Origin: DAOOVD01 sp035369845
GTDB lineage: Bacteria; Bacillota; Desulfotomaculia; Desulfotomaculales; Pelotomaculaceae
Assembly (NCBI GenBank): GCA_035369845.1
Contig: DAOOVD010000004.1
Span: forward strand, 19,270 to 83,269
Reading direction: 5' to 3'
DNA length: 64,000 nt
Translations under genes and position numbers: made by a program
In this document: positions 8,658 to 16,877 of the stretch, piece after piece
How positions within the stretch are numbered: position 1 is the first letter of the stretch
Layout of the letters: every line of letters starts with the position of its first letter
The notes under the pieces: model-generated
Told to the model about the DNA's origin: nothing
Databases searched by the model: none
Seen by the model: the letters and a program-made list of their open reading frames with translations, nothing else

Positions 8658-10787
8658 TTGAGCGGACATCTTATGTTGAAAGTGGCAGAGGCGTCGGCAA
8701 AGGATGCCGGCAGGGGAATAGCCCGGCTGGACCCCGCCGACATCCAGGAGTTGGGCCTTGAAACCGGGGACCTGATCGCTATCGGCTCCAGGCGCCGGAC
8801 GGCTGCCAGGGTTATGCCCGCGCACGCTGAATGCAGGGGTAAGAGACTGCTGCAGATTGACGGTATTATCAGAGAAAATGCCGGCTTGCGCCTGGGCGAA
8901 ATAATCACGGTCAGCGGTGTTAAGGGTCGGGTTGCTCAAAAAGTAACCATTATTCCCGTCAGCGGGGAATTGCAGGCAGACGCTGCATTCATCAGCCGTT
9001 CGCTGCAGGGCGTCCCTCTGGTTAAAGGGGATAAGGTGCGCATTTCAGTGCTCGGCTTGAAAAGCCAGGAGTTCCTGATTGGGGATACCACACCCGGGGG
9101 GTTTGTGTTGCTGAATAAAGATACCGAACTGGAAGTGTTGGAGGTAAAAAAAACCGGGTTCAAGAAACCTGGTAAAATTACCTATGAGGATATTGGCGGC
9201 ATAGGCAAGGAACTGGACCGGATCCGGGAAATGATCGAAATGCCCTTGAAATACCCGGCCATCTTTCAACATCTGGGTATCGAACCGCCGAAGGGGGTGC
9301 TGTTGTGCGGACCTCCGGGTACAGGCAAGACTTTGATTGCCCGGGCGGTTGCCAACGAAGCGGACGCCTGTTTTTTTTCCGTAAACGGGCCGGAAGTAAT
9401 CAATAAATTTTACGGCGAAAGCGAGGCAAAATTACGGGATATTTTTGAAAAAGCTGCTCAAAAGGGTCGCAGTATTATCTTTCTGGATGAAATTGACGCT
9501 ATCGCACCGAAGCGGGAAGAGGTTTCCGGTGAGGTAGAAAAGCGCGTGGTAGCGCAACTGCTTACATTGATGGACGGCTTGGCTTCCCGCGGGCAGGTGG
9601 TAGTCATCGGAGCCACCAATATCCCCGATTCCCTGGATACCGCTCTGCGCCGTCCTGGCCGCTTCGACCGGGAGATAACCATCGGCGTGCCTGACCGGAA
9701 AGGCAGGCTGGAGATATTACAGATCCATACCCGCAGTATGCCCCTGGACGACGACGTGGACCTGGAAAGGGTGGCGGAATTAACCGTCGGTTTTGTAGGA
9801 GCGGACCTGCTCGCCCTTTGCCGGGAAGCGGCCATGCATCGCATAAGAAAAATCCTGCCTCATCTTCGCCCGGTTCCGGAACGTCTTTCTTCCGATCTGA
9901 TGGGCCGTCTGCGGGTTTCCATGCAGGATTTCCTCCAGGCGCTGGAAGAAGTTGAACCGTCGGCTACCAGGGAATTTTTAGTGGAGGTGCCTGACGCCGG
10001 CTGGAACGACATCGGGGGACTGGACGAGATCAAGCAGCATCTGCGGGAATCGATTGAATGGCCTTTGAAATTCACGGAGCTTTTTGACCGGGCGGGGGCC
10101 CAGGCGCCGCGAGGGGTGCTTTTATACGGGCCGCCGGGTACGGGAAAGACGCTACTGGCACGGGCAGTGGCGAACGAGGCCAACGCCAACTTCATCTCAA
10201 TCAAAGGACCGGCCCTGTTTTCCAAGTGGGTGGGAGAATCGGAAAAGGCCGTCCGGGAGGTTTTCCGCAAGGCCCGCCAGGCAGCCCCGTGTATCGTTTT
10301 TTTTGACGAAATAGACGCACTGGTTTCTTCCAGGGGAGCAGGTGAGGGTACCGTGGCCGAGCGGGTGTTGAGCCAATTGCTGACCGAGATGGATGGGATA
10401 GAAGAATTACGGCGGGTGGTGGTGCTTGGGGCCACCAACCGGTTGGATTTGATTGATCCGGCCCTGTTGCGTCCCGGGCGGTTTGACCTGCAACTGAGGC
10501 TGGAATTACCCGACACGGTTTCCCGGCGGCAGATTCTGGCTGTACACACCAGGAAAAAGGAACTGGCAGAAGACGTAGACCTGGATGGCTTGGCTGCCAG
10601 CACTGTGGGTTTTTCCGGGGCTGATATCCGCCATCTGTGCAACCGGGCGGCTTTGGCCGCAGTGCGGGAGTGTCTGGCCCGCCAATCCCAGCCGTCACCC
10701 GAACCGGCTGCCGTAAAAATATGTGGCAGGCATTTCCGCCGGGCCCTGGCGGAAATCAAACCGGGTGCGGCGGTGGACTTGGTTTGA
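8658..10787 (+). CDS. CDC48/VAT-like double AAA ATPase of the gas-vesicle cluster
   Basis: 709 residues: an N-terminal double-psi barrel like Cdc48 N (about 5-90), then two AAA modules. D1 has [15 protein letters not shown] and Walker [15 protein letters not shown]2 has [15 protein letters not shown] and [13 protein letters not shown]; each has an arginine-finger region ([18 protein letters not shown]). All ATPase residues look intact. CDC48-type ATPases are recurrent in bacterial and archaeal gas-vesicle loci, where a remodelling or quality-control role is assumed. The TTG start at 8658 is likely; ATG 8673 is an alternative. Confidence 0.9.
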   Translation: MSGHLMLKVAEASAKDAGRGIARLDPADIQELGLETGDLIAIGSRRRTAARVMPAHAECRGKRLLQIDGIIRENAGLRLGEIITVSGVKGRVAQKVTIIPVSGELQADAAFISRSLQGVPLVKGDKVRISVLGLKSQEFLIGDTTPGGFVLLNKDTELEVLEVKKTGFKKPGKITYEDIGGIGKELDRIREMIEMPLKYPAIFQHLGIEPPKGVLLCGPPGTGKTLIARAVANEADACFFSVNGPEVINKFYGESEAKLRDIFEKAAQKGRSIIFLDEIDAIAPKREEVSGEVEKRVVAQLLTLMDGLASRGQVVVIGATNIPDSLDTALRRPGRFDREITIGVPDRKGRLEILQIHTRSMPLDDDVDLERVAELTVGFVGADLLALCREAAMHRIRKILPHLRPVPERLSSDLMGRLRVSMQDFLQALEEVEPSATREFLVEVPDAGWNDIGGLDEIKQHLRESIEWPLKFTELFDRAGAQAPRGVLLYGPPGTGKTLLARAVANEANANFISIKGPALFSKWVGESEKAVREVFRKARQAAPCIVFFDEIDALVSSRGAGEGTVAERVLSQLLTEMDGIEELRRVVVLGATNRLDLIDPALLRPGRFDLQLRLELPDTVSRRQILAVHTRKKELAEDVDLDGLAASTVGFSGADIRHLCNRAALAAVRECLARQSQPSPEPAAVKICGRHFRRALAEIKPGAAVDLV

Positions 10788-10873
10788 TCAATTTTTCAGT
10801 TGGCTAGATAGAAGTAGCAAAAAATTTGTAATAACATATATTGGTAGTAAATACAAAGAAAGGAGAGATATAC

Positions 10874-11083
10874 ATGGGTATCAGACATAGCATTCAGGCT
10901 TCTAGTCTGGCCGAAGTTGTTGACAGGATTCTCACCAAGGGTATTGTAATTGATGCATTTGTAAGGGTTGCTCTGGTCGGTATTGAACTTTTGGCAGTTG
11001 AAGCCAGAGTGGTTATAGCTTCTGTCGAAACTTGGCTCATGTATGCTGAAGCCGTTGGTTTAACCGTCAGTCCAACATCATAA
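10874..11083 (+). CDS. gvpA: Gas vesicle structural protein GvpA
   Basis: 69 residues, the usual size of the main shell protein. It contains the conserved core [20 protein letters not shown] and the second helix/strand ending [18 protein letters not shown]. GvpA polymerises into the ribs of the gas-filled, protein-only shell. GGAGAG precedes the ATG. The 86-base AT-rich gap upstream could hold its own promoter, and a strong hairpin lies just after the stop (11089-11116), as is common where gvpA must be expressed more than its neighbours. Confidence 0.96.
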   Translation: MGIRHSIQASSLAEVVDRILTKGIVIDAFVRVALVGIELLAVEARVVIASVETWLMYAEAVGLTVSPTS

Positions 11084-11088
11084 ATGGG

Positions 11089-11116
11089 GTTACCGGGGCT
11101 TTACGGCCCCGGTAAC
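11089..11116 (+). promoter_or_regulatory. Perfect 11-bp hairpin directly after gvpA
   Basis: GTTACCGGGGC (11089-11099) and GCCCCGGTAAC (11106-11116) form a perfect stem with a six-base loop. It is followed by A, not T, residues on this strand, so it is not a classical terminator. It more likely protects the 3' end of an abundant gvpA transcript or gives partial termination. Confidence 0.75.
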
Positions 11117-11146
11117 AAAAAAATCTAGAATAAAGAGGGGTTTTTG

Positions 11147-11485
11147 ATGTCTTTGACTGCCATAATGCAATCCTGGTGCGATATTTTTTTGAATAAAGGC
11201 GCTGACAGGGCGAAGGCTGTAGAGGGTATTAAGAAGTCTGCTTGCCATGTTGTCAAACTTCATAACAGTAACAGGGCCGAGATAGGCAAAAAAACAAGAA
11301 AGTTCTTAAATGAGAGGTTTTTAGCAAACAGAAAAAGAGTCCTCGATCTGATAAAGGGATACGTGGCAGACCGTGTTGAAGCTGCCGGCATTTTACACGA
11401 TATGAGGGGCAAATACCTGCATTCTGAAAAGGAGCCGCTTTACTATAAAGGATCTGAAGCACCACAACATGGCAAGGAGTTTTAA
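11147..11485 (+). CDS. Unassigned gas-vesicle cluster protein, GvpC-like candidate
   Basis: 112 residues, highly charged (Lys/Arg/Glu) and predicted mostly helical, with no membrane segment. I do not recognise a firm family. The stretch FLNERFLANRKRVLDLI followed by DRVEAAGILHDMRG recalls the helical repeat and C-terminal RSQVAGQLH-type sequence of cyanobacterial GvpC, the outer strengthening protein. Its place, right after gvpA and its hairpin, is the usual place of gvpC. The ATG at 11147 has AGAGGGG six bases upstream. The GvpC link is speculative. Confidence 0.45.
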   Translation: MSLTAIMQSWCDIFLNKGADRAKAVEGIKKSACHVVKLHNSNRAEIGKKTRKFLNERFLANRKRVLDLIKGYVADRVEAAGILHDMRGKYLHSEKEPLYYKGSEAPQHGKEF

Positions 11486-11486
11486 A

Positions 11487-11777
11487 ATGGTCATTAAAAA
11501 AGTTATCAATGTCGTCTTGAAATTTTTCACCGAAGTGCTTGATAAACCCGGAAAGATAATCGGCGTGATCAAGAAACCGGATGGCTGGGAAGTTAAGATA
11601 GAGGTGCCGGAAGAAGTGGAGTATATGAGGAAAAGGGCCCAGGACGATTTAATGGCCATATACGGGGTAGTTGTCGATTCCAACATTGAGGTGGTTTCTT
11701 TCGATAGAATAGCTCTGCGGGAGCGCGACTCACTGACCTGCTCTCCTGCAGATAAATTTACGGACGATGAAAACTGA
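11487..11777 (+). CDS. gvpO: Gas vesicle protein GvpO
   Basis: 96 residues with the GvpO signature GWEVKIEVPEEVEYMR in the middle and DLMAIYGVVVDSNIEVVSFDRI towards the end (family: GW.v.vEv.E....p...D..a.YEv..D..G.l..y.R). GvpO is an accessory protein essential for vesicle formation in haloarchaea, where it may regulate expression. The ATG at 11487 has AAGGAGT six bases upstream, so the in-frame ATG at 11469 inside the previous gene is less likely. A terminator hairpin overlaps its stop codon. Confidence 0.85.
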   Translation: MVIKKVINVVLKFFTEVLDKPGKIIGVIKKPDGWEVKIEVPEEVEYMRKRAQDDLMAIYGVVVDSNIEVVSFDRIALRERDSLTCSPADKFTDDEN

Positions 11778-11807
11778 ATGCTTTCATGTAAAGAAAGCAT
11801 TTTTTTT
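11777..11807 (+). terminator. Intrinsic terminator between gvpO and gvpN
   Basis: AATGCTTTC (11777-11785) pairs perfectly with GAAAGCATT (11793-11801), loop of seven bases, followed by a run of T to 11807. It lies inside the cluster, 20 bases before gvpN, so the gvpA-gvpO part may be expressed more strongly than gvpN onward. Confidence 0.8.
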
Positions 11808-11826
11808 ACTCGAAAGGAGCAGGCAG

Positions 11827-12738
11827 ATGCAACGCGAGCAGAACCTCGTTAGTAAAGATTTTATAGAGACTGAATACTTGAAAGGTGTTTATGAACGAGC
11901 ACTGTTTTATCTTGATTCCGGGCAGTCGGTGCATTTTAGCGGCCCGTCGGGAGTGGGGAAAACTTCGCTGGCGCTTTTGGTCGCCCGGCGGCGGCGGCGG
12001 CCGTACAGCGTTATTTACGGAAGCAACGACTTCAGTGTAGCCGACTTGATAGGAGGCAATTATGGCTACCGGCGGAAGAAAATAATTGATAATTTTATTC
12101 ATAACGTTTATACGATGGAAGAGGATTTTCAGCTCAGGTGGCTTGACAGGCAACTCACCAAGGCCTGCCGGGAGGGCCAGACCTTGATTTACGATGAGTT
12201 TTCCCGTACCCCGCCCACTGTCAACAATATTTTTCTGTCAATTCTTGAAGAAGGAGTTCTGTTTCTTCCCAGTTACGATTCAGATAACCAGTACGTTAAA
12301 GTTCATCCTGAATTCCGTCTTGTCCTGACCAGCAATCCCACTGAATATGCCGGGGTGCACAAGACCCAGGTTGCCCTGGAAGACCGTATAGTTACCATAG
12401 AACTTAGCCAAATGGACCGTGACACGGAGGTGGCTATTACCATCGCCAATTCCGGCTTGAGGGGGGATATTGCCGGAAAGGTGGTGGATCTTGTCCGGGA
12501 ATACCGTTCCGGTGCTTTTTCATCCAACTGTTCGGTTAGGACTTGTATCAAGCTGGCCAAAGTTCTGGCAGCAAAAAAAGAAGTGCTTTACTGTGACCGA
12601 TTGAGGAAATGTGTTTTTGTTGTTGTTTTTCAAGCAGAAGACGGCATACGAGATGCCGACGTGAAAAAGTTGCTGCATCAGGTTGAATATCTGGTAAACA
12701 TATATTTTAATGATACGGAGCCGGTAAATGAAGGGTGA
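11827..12738 (+). CDS. gvpN: Gas vesicle protein GvpN (AAA/MoxR-like ATPase), with embedded adapter artefact
   Basis: 303 residues. A MoxR-type AAA ATPase with Walker A SGPSGVGKTSLA near residue 40 and Walker B TLIYDEFSR near 122, plus sensor-like LTSNPTEYAGV; it matches GvpN, needed for vesicle enlargement. The ATG at 11827 has AAAGGAGC upstream. Near residues 263-276 the sequence VFVVVFQAEDGIRD is not genuine protein: bases 12631-12654 are identical to the Illumina P7 adapter and a T-rich tract precedes it. The true C-terminal sequence around this point is therefore unknown, although the reading frame happens to stay open. Confidence 0.88.
   Translation: MQREQNLVSKDFIETEYLKGVYERALFYLDSGQSVHFSGPSGVGKTSLALLVARRRRRPYSVIYGSNDFSVADLIGGNYGYRRKKIIDNFIHNVYTMEEDFQLRWLDRQLTKACREGQTLIYDEFSRTPPTVNNIFLSILEEGVLFLPSYDSDNQYVKVHPEFRLVLTSNPTEYAGVHKTQVALEDRIVTIELSQMDRDTEVAITIANSGLRGDIAGKVVDLVREYRSGAFSSNCSVRTCIKLAKVLAAKKEVLYCDRLRKCVFVVVFQAEDGIRDADVKKLLHQVEYLVNIYFNDTEPVNEG
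12631..12654. other. Illumina P7 adapter sequence (assembly artefact)
   Basis: All 24 bases equal the Illumina P7 flow-cell oligonucleotide; they begin CAAGCAGAAGACGG. The preceding GTTTTTGTTGTTGTTTTT tract (12613-12630) is consistent with the poly-T seen when reads run through adapters. Translation gives FQAEDGIRD, a well-known contaminant peptide. This is recognised from memory, not by a search. Confidence 0.95.
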
Positions 12739-12816
12739 ACCAGCTGGTGAAACCAGGCGGCGGCAGGTCGGGCGTCAAATGACAATTTGTCCGGTTGACT
12801 TCGCAGGTGAAAGCTG

Positions 12817-13539
12817 ATGAAACTGTCGAAAGGTTTGTACGCATTTTGCTTTATCAGGTACAACGAAGCCGACCGCGGGGTAAAACCGCCCGGTGAGACG
12901 TTTTTGGTCGGTTACCGGGATATAGCCGCGGTTGTAAGCAATGTGCCCAAATCAAGCTGGCAGCCTACCAGAAAGAATATTCAAAAGCACCAGAAGATAA
13001 TTTCCAGGGTTCAGGAAAATTACGAATTGCTTCCTTTGAGATTCGGAACCGTGTTTAAGGATAACGAAGAGGTCAGAAAAATATTGGAGGACAGTTATCC
13101 GGAAATACGGAACATGCTGAATAAAATAAGCGGAAAGGTGGAGTTGGGGCTCAGGGTATTCTGGGTTCACGAGGCTTTTCTAAGGGAAGTGGGGAACCGG
13201 AAGGTTGAAGAACTCAAGAAAGAGTTCGAACTGGGCAGGAAAGACAGGTACATGATTGCCGTTGAGGCTGGAAAGATTATCGAGGCGGCGGTCTTGAAAA
13301 AAAGGGATGAATATGTCAGGATCATTTTTAAACCGCTGAGCCGATTGGCTGATGATTCCATACTGAACCCCGTAACGGGTGAAAAAATGGTTTTTAATGC
13401 GGCTTTCCTGGTAAAAAAGCAGCTGATTGCCGACTTTGACAAGGCAGTCTGCGATCTTGCCGACGAGTACAGATGTAAATTTTCGTTCAGATATTCCGGC
13501 CCATGGCCCCCGTATAATTTTGTAACGGTTAGCTGGTAA
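12817..13539 (+). CDS. gvpF: Gas vesicle protein GvpF/GvpL, copy 1
   Basis: 240 residues. The GvpL/F fold is shown by the N-terminal LYAFCFI strand, the central LPLRFGTVFKDNEEVRKIL motif and the C-terminal RYSGPWPPYNFV ending shared by all family members. GvpF/L proteins bind GvpA and are thought to start vesicle nucleation. It follows gvpN by 78 bases and precedes gvpG by 17. It is one of three divergent F/L genes in the cluster. Confidence 0.92.
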   Translation: MKLSKGLYAFCFIRYNEADRGVKPPGETFLVGYRDIAAVVSNVPKSSWQPTRKNIQKHQKIISRVQENYELLPLRFGTVFKDNEEVRKILEDSYPEIRNMLNKISGKVELGLRVFWVHEAFLREVGNRKVEELKKEFELGRKDRYMIAVEAGKIIEAAVLKKRDEYVRIIFKPLSRLADDSILNPVTGEKMVFNAAFLVKKQLIADFDKAVCDLADEYRCKFSFRYSGPWPPYNFVTVSW

Positions 13540-13556
13540 CCCGGGGGGATTTTATT

Positions 13557-13817
13557 GTGTTTTTAATTGATGATATTCTGCTGGCCCCTGCCAAGGGGCT
13601 GATGTGGATTTTTAAAGAGATCCACAAACGGGTAATGGATGAATACTTTAATGAGGAAGCGGTTTACAAGGAACTGCGCAGGCTACAATACTTGCTCGAC
13701 ATTGGCGAAATAAGCGAAAAAGAATTTGACAGGGTGGAGAATTCGTTGCTCGAACGGCTTCAAGAAATTAAGGAGTACAATGAGTTGCTGGAAGAGGAGG
13801 AACCGGATGAGAGCTGA
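13557..13817 (+). CDS. gvpG: Gas vesicle protein GvpG
   Basis: 86 residues, small and helical. It starts with the conserved hydrophobic LIDDILLAPAKGLMWIFKEI, followed by an acidic coiled-coil-like tail ending LLEEEEPDES, both typical of GvpG. GvpG is an essential accessory protein in many vesicle systems. The start is GTG with GGGGGGAT upstream. Its last 11 bases overlap the next GvpF/L gene, so the two are translationally coupled. Confidence 0.9.
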   Translation: MFLIDDILLAPAKGLMWIFKEIHKRVMDEYFNEEAVYKELRRLQYLLDIGEISEKEFDRVENSLLERLQEIKEYNELLEEEEPDES

Positions 13818-14643
13818 GGACAAACCTTCAGAAATTTATTATTTGTACGGCCTCACAAAACCGGAAGTGCTAGCCACCCGGGTTAAAAAAGCATTGCGCG
13901 GGATGGACGGAACCGGGGTGAATTTTATGAAAATCAACAATATTGTGGCGGTTTATGGGAAACTTCCGGCTCACGAATATTCTGCCGGTGCCATTGAGAG
14001 AAAGGTCAAGGATATCAACTGGCTGGAAGAAAAGATCGGCGAGCACTACAGCGTCCAGGAGATCATAATGAAAAGACAGTTGGCAATAATTCCCTTCAAG
14101 TTCTGTACCATATTTAAAACCGGGAATAGAATAAAGGATTTTATTACTCAGAATCAGGCAGGCATAAAAAACCTTCTCTGCCGATTGGAGGGCAAGCAGG
14201 AATGGAGCGTCAAGATCTTCCGGAATAAAGAACTGCTGAAAAAGAACCTTTTAAAACTGGAGCCCGGGATAGGTGAGAAATTCAAAGAAATGGAGAGTTG
14301 CTCCGGCGGCAAGGCTTTTCTGATGAAAAAAAAATTTTTGCAGGATATAGATTCGATAGTATCCAGGATTTCGACATCGCAAACACATGAATTGATAGAG
14401 ATATTGAAGGGCATTTCCGTTGATGCGCGCCAAAATGAGACTTTTTCTTCAGATGATGTTAAAGATGAAGAGATGATTGCAAATTTTTCATTTCTGATTG
14501 AAACAAAAGATGTTGAAAAACTCATTTCCGAAGTTGACAAATTTACCCGACGGTATTCTGGCGGCGGTCTTGCCGCCCGGTATTCCGGACCCTGGTTGCC
14601 CTATAATTTCGCGAGCCTTCCGGGGGTTGATCAGCTTGAGTGA
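13807..14643 (+). CDS. gvpL: Gas vesicle protein GvpF/GvpL, copy 2
   Basis: 278 residues, the longest of the three F/L paralogues. It has IYYLYGLT at the start, IIPFKFCTIFKTGNRIKDF in the middle and YSGPWLPYNF at the end. A roughly 40-residue insertion rich in charged residues (around 195-235) is absent from the other two copies. The ATG at 13807 sits inside the 3' end of gvpG, with AGGAGGAACCGG upstream as ribosome site; an open frame to 13726 is ignored because it overlaps gvpG fully. Confidence 0.9.
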   Translation: MRAEDKPSEIYYLYGLTKPEVLATRVKKALRGMDGTGVNFMKINNIVAVYGKLPAHEYSAGAIERKVKDINWLEEKIGEHYSVQEIIMKRQLAIIPFKFCTIFKTGNRIKDFITQNQAGIKNLLCRLEGKQEWSVKIFRNKELLKKNLLKLEPGIGEKFKEMESCSGGKAFLMKKKFLQDIDSIVSRISTSQTHELIEILKGISVDARQNETFSSDDVKDEEMIANFSFLIETKDVEKLISEVDKFTRRYSGGGLAARYSGPWLPYNFASLPGVDQLE

Positions 14644-14851
14644 GGAAAGCCTGCTGGAACGGATAACAATTCTGGAAGTACTCGACCATATTCTCGACAA
14701 AGGAGTGGTTATCTCCGGAAATATAGTAATCTCTGTGGCTGACGTGGATTTGATTTATCTGGGACTGCAACTCGTCCTGGCGTCTGTCGATACACTTGCG
14801 CCGAAAGGCAGTAGGAGTTGGTCCGATGGTTTATCTCTACTGTATTACTGA
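14636..14851 (+). CDS. gvpJ: GvpA-family minor protein, GvpJ-like (copy 1)
   Basis: 71 residues. The core ITILEVLDHILDKGVVISGNI followed by VISVADVDLIYLGLQLVLASVDT is the GvpA/J/M domain; IVISVADVDLIYL is more like GvpJ/M than the shell protein GvpA. Such minor proteins are thought to seed tips or set vesicle diameter. The likely start is TTG 14636, nine bases after GGGGG; TTG 14627 is possible. It overlaps gvpL copy 2 by 8 bases and copy 3 by 26. Confidence 0.85.
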   Translation: MSEESLLERITILEVLDHILDKGVVISGNIVISVADVDLIYLGLQLVLASVDTLAPKGSRSWSDGLSLLYY

Positions 14852-15536
14852 TGCAAAGAAACAAGACCTGACCGGACTCGACGCCGGGCTTGTCAAATAT
14901 GACCCGTTCACGGTCGTGGCGGGGGAGCCGGGTGCGTTCGACCCGACCTCCCCGCTCAGCATAATGAAGCACTTTGAAGTGAACGACCGGATTTTGCGGA
15001 GAGGTTTCGCAGTGCTGCCTTTTGCCTACGGGACTGTGGTTCCAGCCGGAGAAATCGATTCTTTCATCAAAGACAAATACGACAGTATCATGTTAAATCT
15101 GGCCTTGTTGAGGGGCAAGGTCGAAATGGGAATAAAGGTTCTGGTATTCGTGAGAAAAGACCGTACCGGCGATCTGCTTAAAAGGTTCAATGATTCGCCG
15201 GGGCACAGATATCTTTCTCAACGGGTGAAAAAGTACGCGCCTTTTGTGGTAAGCGGTAATACTGTTAAAATGCTGCTCGATGATCTGAACAAATACTTGG
15301 GTCCTTACTGCAGCGGGGTGAAAACCAAGATGCACAGTCAGAAAAATATCCTGATAAACAGTGCTTTTCTGGTTGAAGCCGGTTTACTGCCGGATTTTAT
15401 CAAGACTTGCGAAGAATTGAAAATGTCTTATCCGGAATGCAGATTTTTGATTAGCGGGCCGTGGCCACCTTACAACTTCATCAATATGGGTGAAAATCAG
15501 CCTGGTAAGAGGGGGGACTCCTTATGGAACCTCTGA
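14826..15536 (+). CDS. gvpL: Gas vesicle protein GvpF/GvpL, copy 3
   Basis: 236 residues. The start MVYLYCIT, the middle VLPFAYGTVVPAGEIDSFI and the end ISGPWPPYNFINM mark it as a third GvpF/L family member. The ATG at 14826 has AGGAG about ten bases upstream. It overlaps both gvpJ (26 bases) and gvpK (13 bases), indicating tight translational coupling. Having three F/L copies is common in actinobacterial and other bacterial vesicle clusters. Confidence 0.9.
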   Translation: MVYLYCITDAKKQDLTGLDAGLVKYDPFTVVAGEPGAFDPTSPLSIMKHFEVNDRILRRGFAVLPFAYGTVVPAGEIDSFIKDKYDSIMLNLALLRGKVEMGIKVLVFVRKDRTGDLLKRFNDSPGHRYLSQRVKKYAPFVVSGNTVKMLLDDLNKYLGPYCSGVKTKMHSQKNILINSAFLVEAGLLPDFIKTCEELKMSYPECRFLISGPWPPYNFINMGENQPGKRGDSLWNL

Positions 15537-15865
15537 TCCGTACCGGAGAAGATGACCTTGCCGCCTTCGTTGATGAAATGGAAACTGTTCAGGACAGTAG
15601 GAATACAGGCAGCAGGATTAATGCCGATGCCGACAATGTCGAGAGGGGTCTCGCGAAGCTAGTTTTGGCGCTGATTGAATTATTGAGGCAACTGCTGGAG
15701 AGGCAGGCAATTAGAAGGATTGAGCGCCTGACTGACGAGGAAATCGAGCGGCTGGGCGTGACATTTATGAGGCTTGAAAAAAAGATGGATGAGCTTGTCG
15801 AAATATTCGGCCTTACAAGAGAAGAGCTTAACATCGACCTCGGTCCGCTGGGCAATCTTTACTAG
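15524..15865 (+). CDS. gvpK: Gas vesicle protein GvpK
   Basis: 113 residues with the GvpK signature RINADADNVERGLAKLVLAL and the C-terminal half LTDEEIERLGVTFMRLEKKM. The ending DLGPLGNLY is also typical. GvpK is an essential accessory protein of unresolved biochemical role, thought to work at an early assembly step with GvpF/L and GvpJ. GGGGGGAC precedes the ATG. It overlaps the third GvpF/L gene by 13 bases. Confidence 0.92.
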   Translation: MEPLIRTGEDDLAAFVDEMETVQDSRNTGSRINADADNVERGLAKLVLALIELLRQLLERQAIRRIERLTDEEIERLGVTFMRLEKKMDELVEIFGLTREELNIDLGPLGNLY

Positions 15866-15909
15866 TTGTGTACATAAAGTCAGGCTGTCCATTAGGAAGG
15901 AGTTATTTA

Positions 15910-16260
15910 ATGGAACACTCGGTAAAAAGCACCAACATAGCCGATATCCTAGAGAGGGTTCTGGACAAAGGATTGGTTATTGCAGGCGATATAAGCATTT
16001 CCATCGCTGACATTGATCTGCTCAAGATTAAGATAAGGCTGCTGGTCGCCTCTGTCGACAAGGCCCGAGAGATAGGAATCAACTGGTGGGAGACGGATCC
16101 CTACCTGTCCACCGCCGCCCAAAAACAACTGGAAGGTAAACAGGTTGAGCCATTGGCGCAGGTGGAAGAACCAGAGCGGCCCGGCCGGCAGACGGTTCAG
16201 GCGGCACAGGTCAAACCGAAAAGGAAAAGGAAAAAAGTTCCTTCCAACGTCACTTTTTGA
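15910..16260 (+). CDS. gvpJ: GvpA-family minor protein, GvpJ-like (copy 2)
   Basis: 116 residues: a GvpA/J domain in residues 8-60 (NIADILERVLDKGLVIAGDI, then ISIADIDLLKIKIRLLVASVD) followed by a hydrophilic tail of about 55 residues ending in a basic PKRKRKKVP segment. The extended charged tail is usual for GvpJ. AAGGAG lies nine bases before the ATG. It is the second minor shell paralogue in the cluster and may set the diameter of the vesicles. Confidence 0.87.
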   Translation: MEHSVKSTNIADILERVLDKGLVIAGDISISIADIDLLKIKIRLLVASVDKAREIGINWWETDPYLSTAAQKQLEGKQVEPLAQVEEPERPGRQTVQAAQVKPKRKRKKVPSNVTF

Positions 16261-16318
16261 AAAACAGGCCCGCTGGTTTTGAGACAGGGGGAAACGGTTG
16301 AGAGGAGGGCCGAATGTC

Positions 16319-16798
16319 ATGGGAGCGGTAGAAACATTGCCCAACTGGCCGGAAGTGATTAGCATTATCGAGGCGGACGAGGGTTTGACAAACACCAAAA
16401 ATATAGCACGCAGGATTGCCGGTTTGCTTGGACTATGCTACATCGGCCACGGAGCTCACAGAGTAGTTCTTGATTATGAATCGATGGCCCTAAAAGTGGC
16501 TCTCAACAGACGCGGTATTTTGGAAAACTACCGGGAATGCGCGTTGTTCTTTTCCCTGCCCGAGAAAGAAAAGAAGCTTTTTGCCGCCTGTTTCGGTTCC
16601 GGCTACGGCTGGGCCCTGTTTGAGCGGCTTGAGCCGATGAGCTACTGCAGAGGTTACCGGGAACACCGCGAAAAAATGAACAGTATTAAAAAGAAAATTG
16701 CCGGACTTGGAATCAATGACATCATTTCCCCCAGGAATTGGGGCATCAGGGACGGCAAGGAGCCTGTTATCCTGGATTATTCGTTTTATCAGCAGTAA
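16319..16798 (+). CDS. Small kinase-like (pseudokinase?) protein at the end of the gas-vesicle cluster
   Basis: 159 residues; no named family recognised with certainty. The pattern is kinase-like: a glycine-containing turn (YIGHGAHRVVLDYE), a beta-3-like lysine in ALKVALN, a hinge-like WALFERLEP, and near the end SPRNWGIRDGKEPVILDYSF, where N and the D of LDYS could correspond to the catalytic-loop Asn and the DFG aspartate. The usual HRD aspartate is not evident. GAGAGGAGGG lies nine bases before ATG 16319. It is 58 bases after gvpJ copy 2, so it may be part of the operon. Confidence 0.5.
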   Translation: MGAVETLPNWPEVISIIEADEGLTNTKNIARRIAGLLGLCYIGHGAHRVVLDYESMALKVALNRRGILENYRECALFFSLPEKEKKLFAACFGSGYGWALFERLEPMSYCRGYREHREKMNSIKKKIAGLGINDIISPRNWGIRDGKEPVILDYSFYQQ

Positions 16799-16877
16799 TG
16801 AAACGGCAGGGTTGTTGTCATAGAGCCGGTATGCAGCATATATTGGATCAAACAGCTTGGAGGTGAGGGGAAGCACT

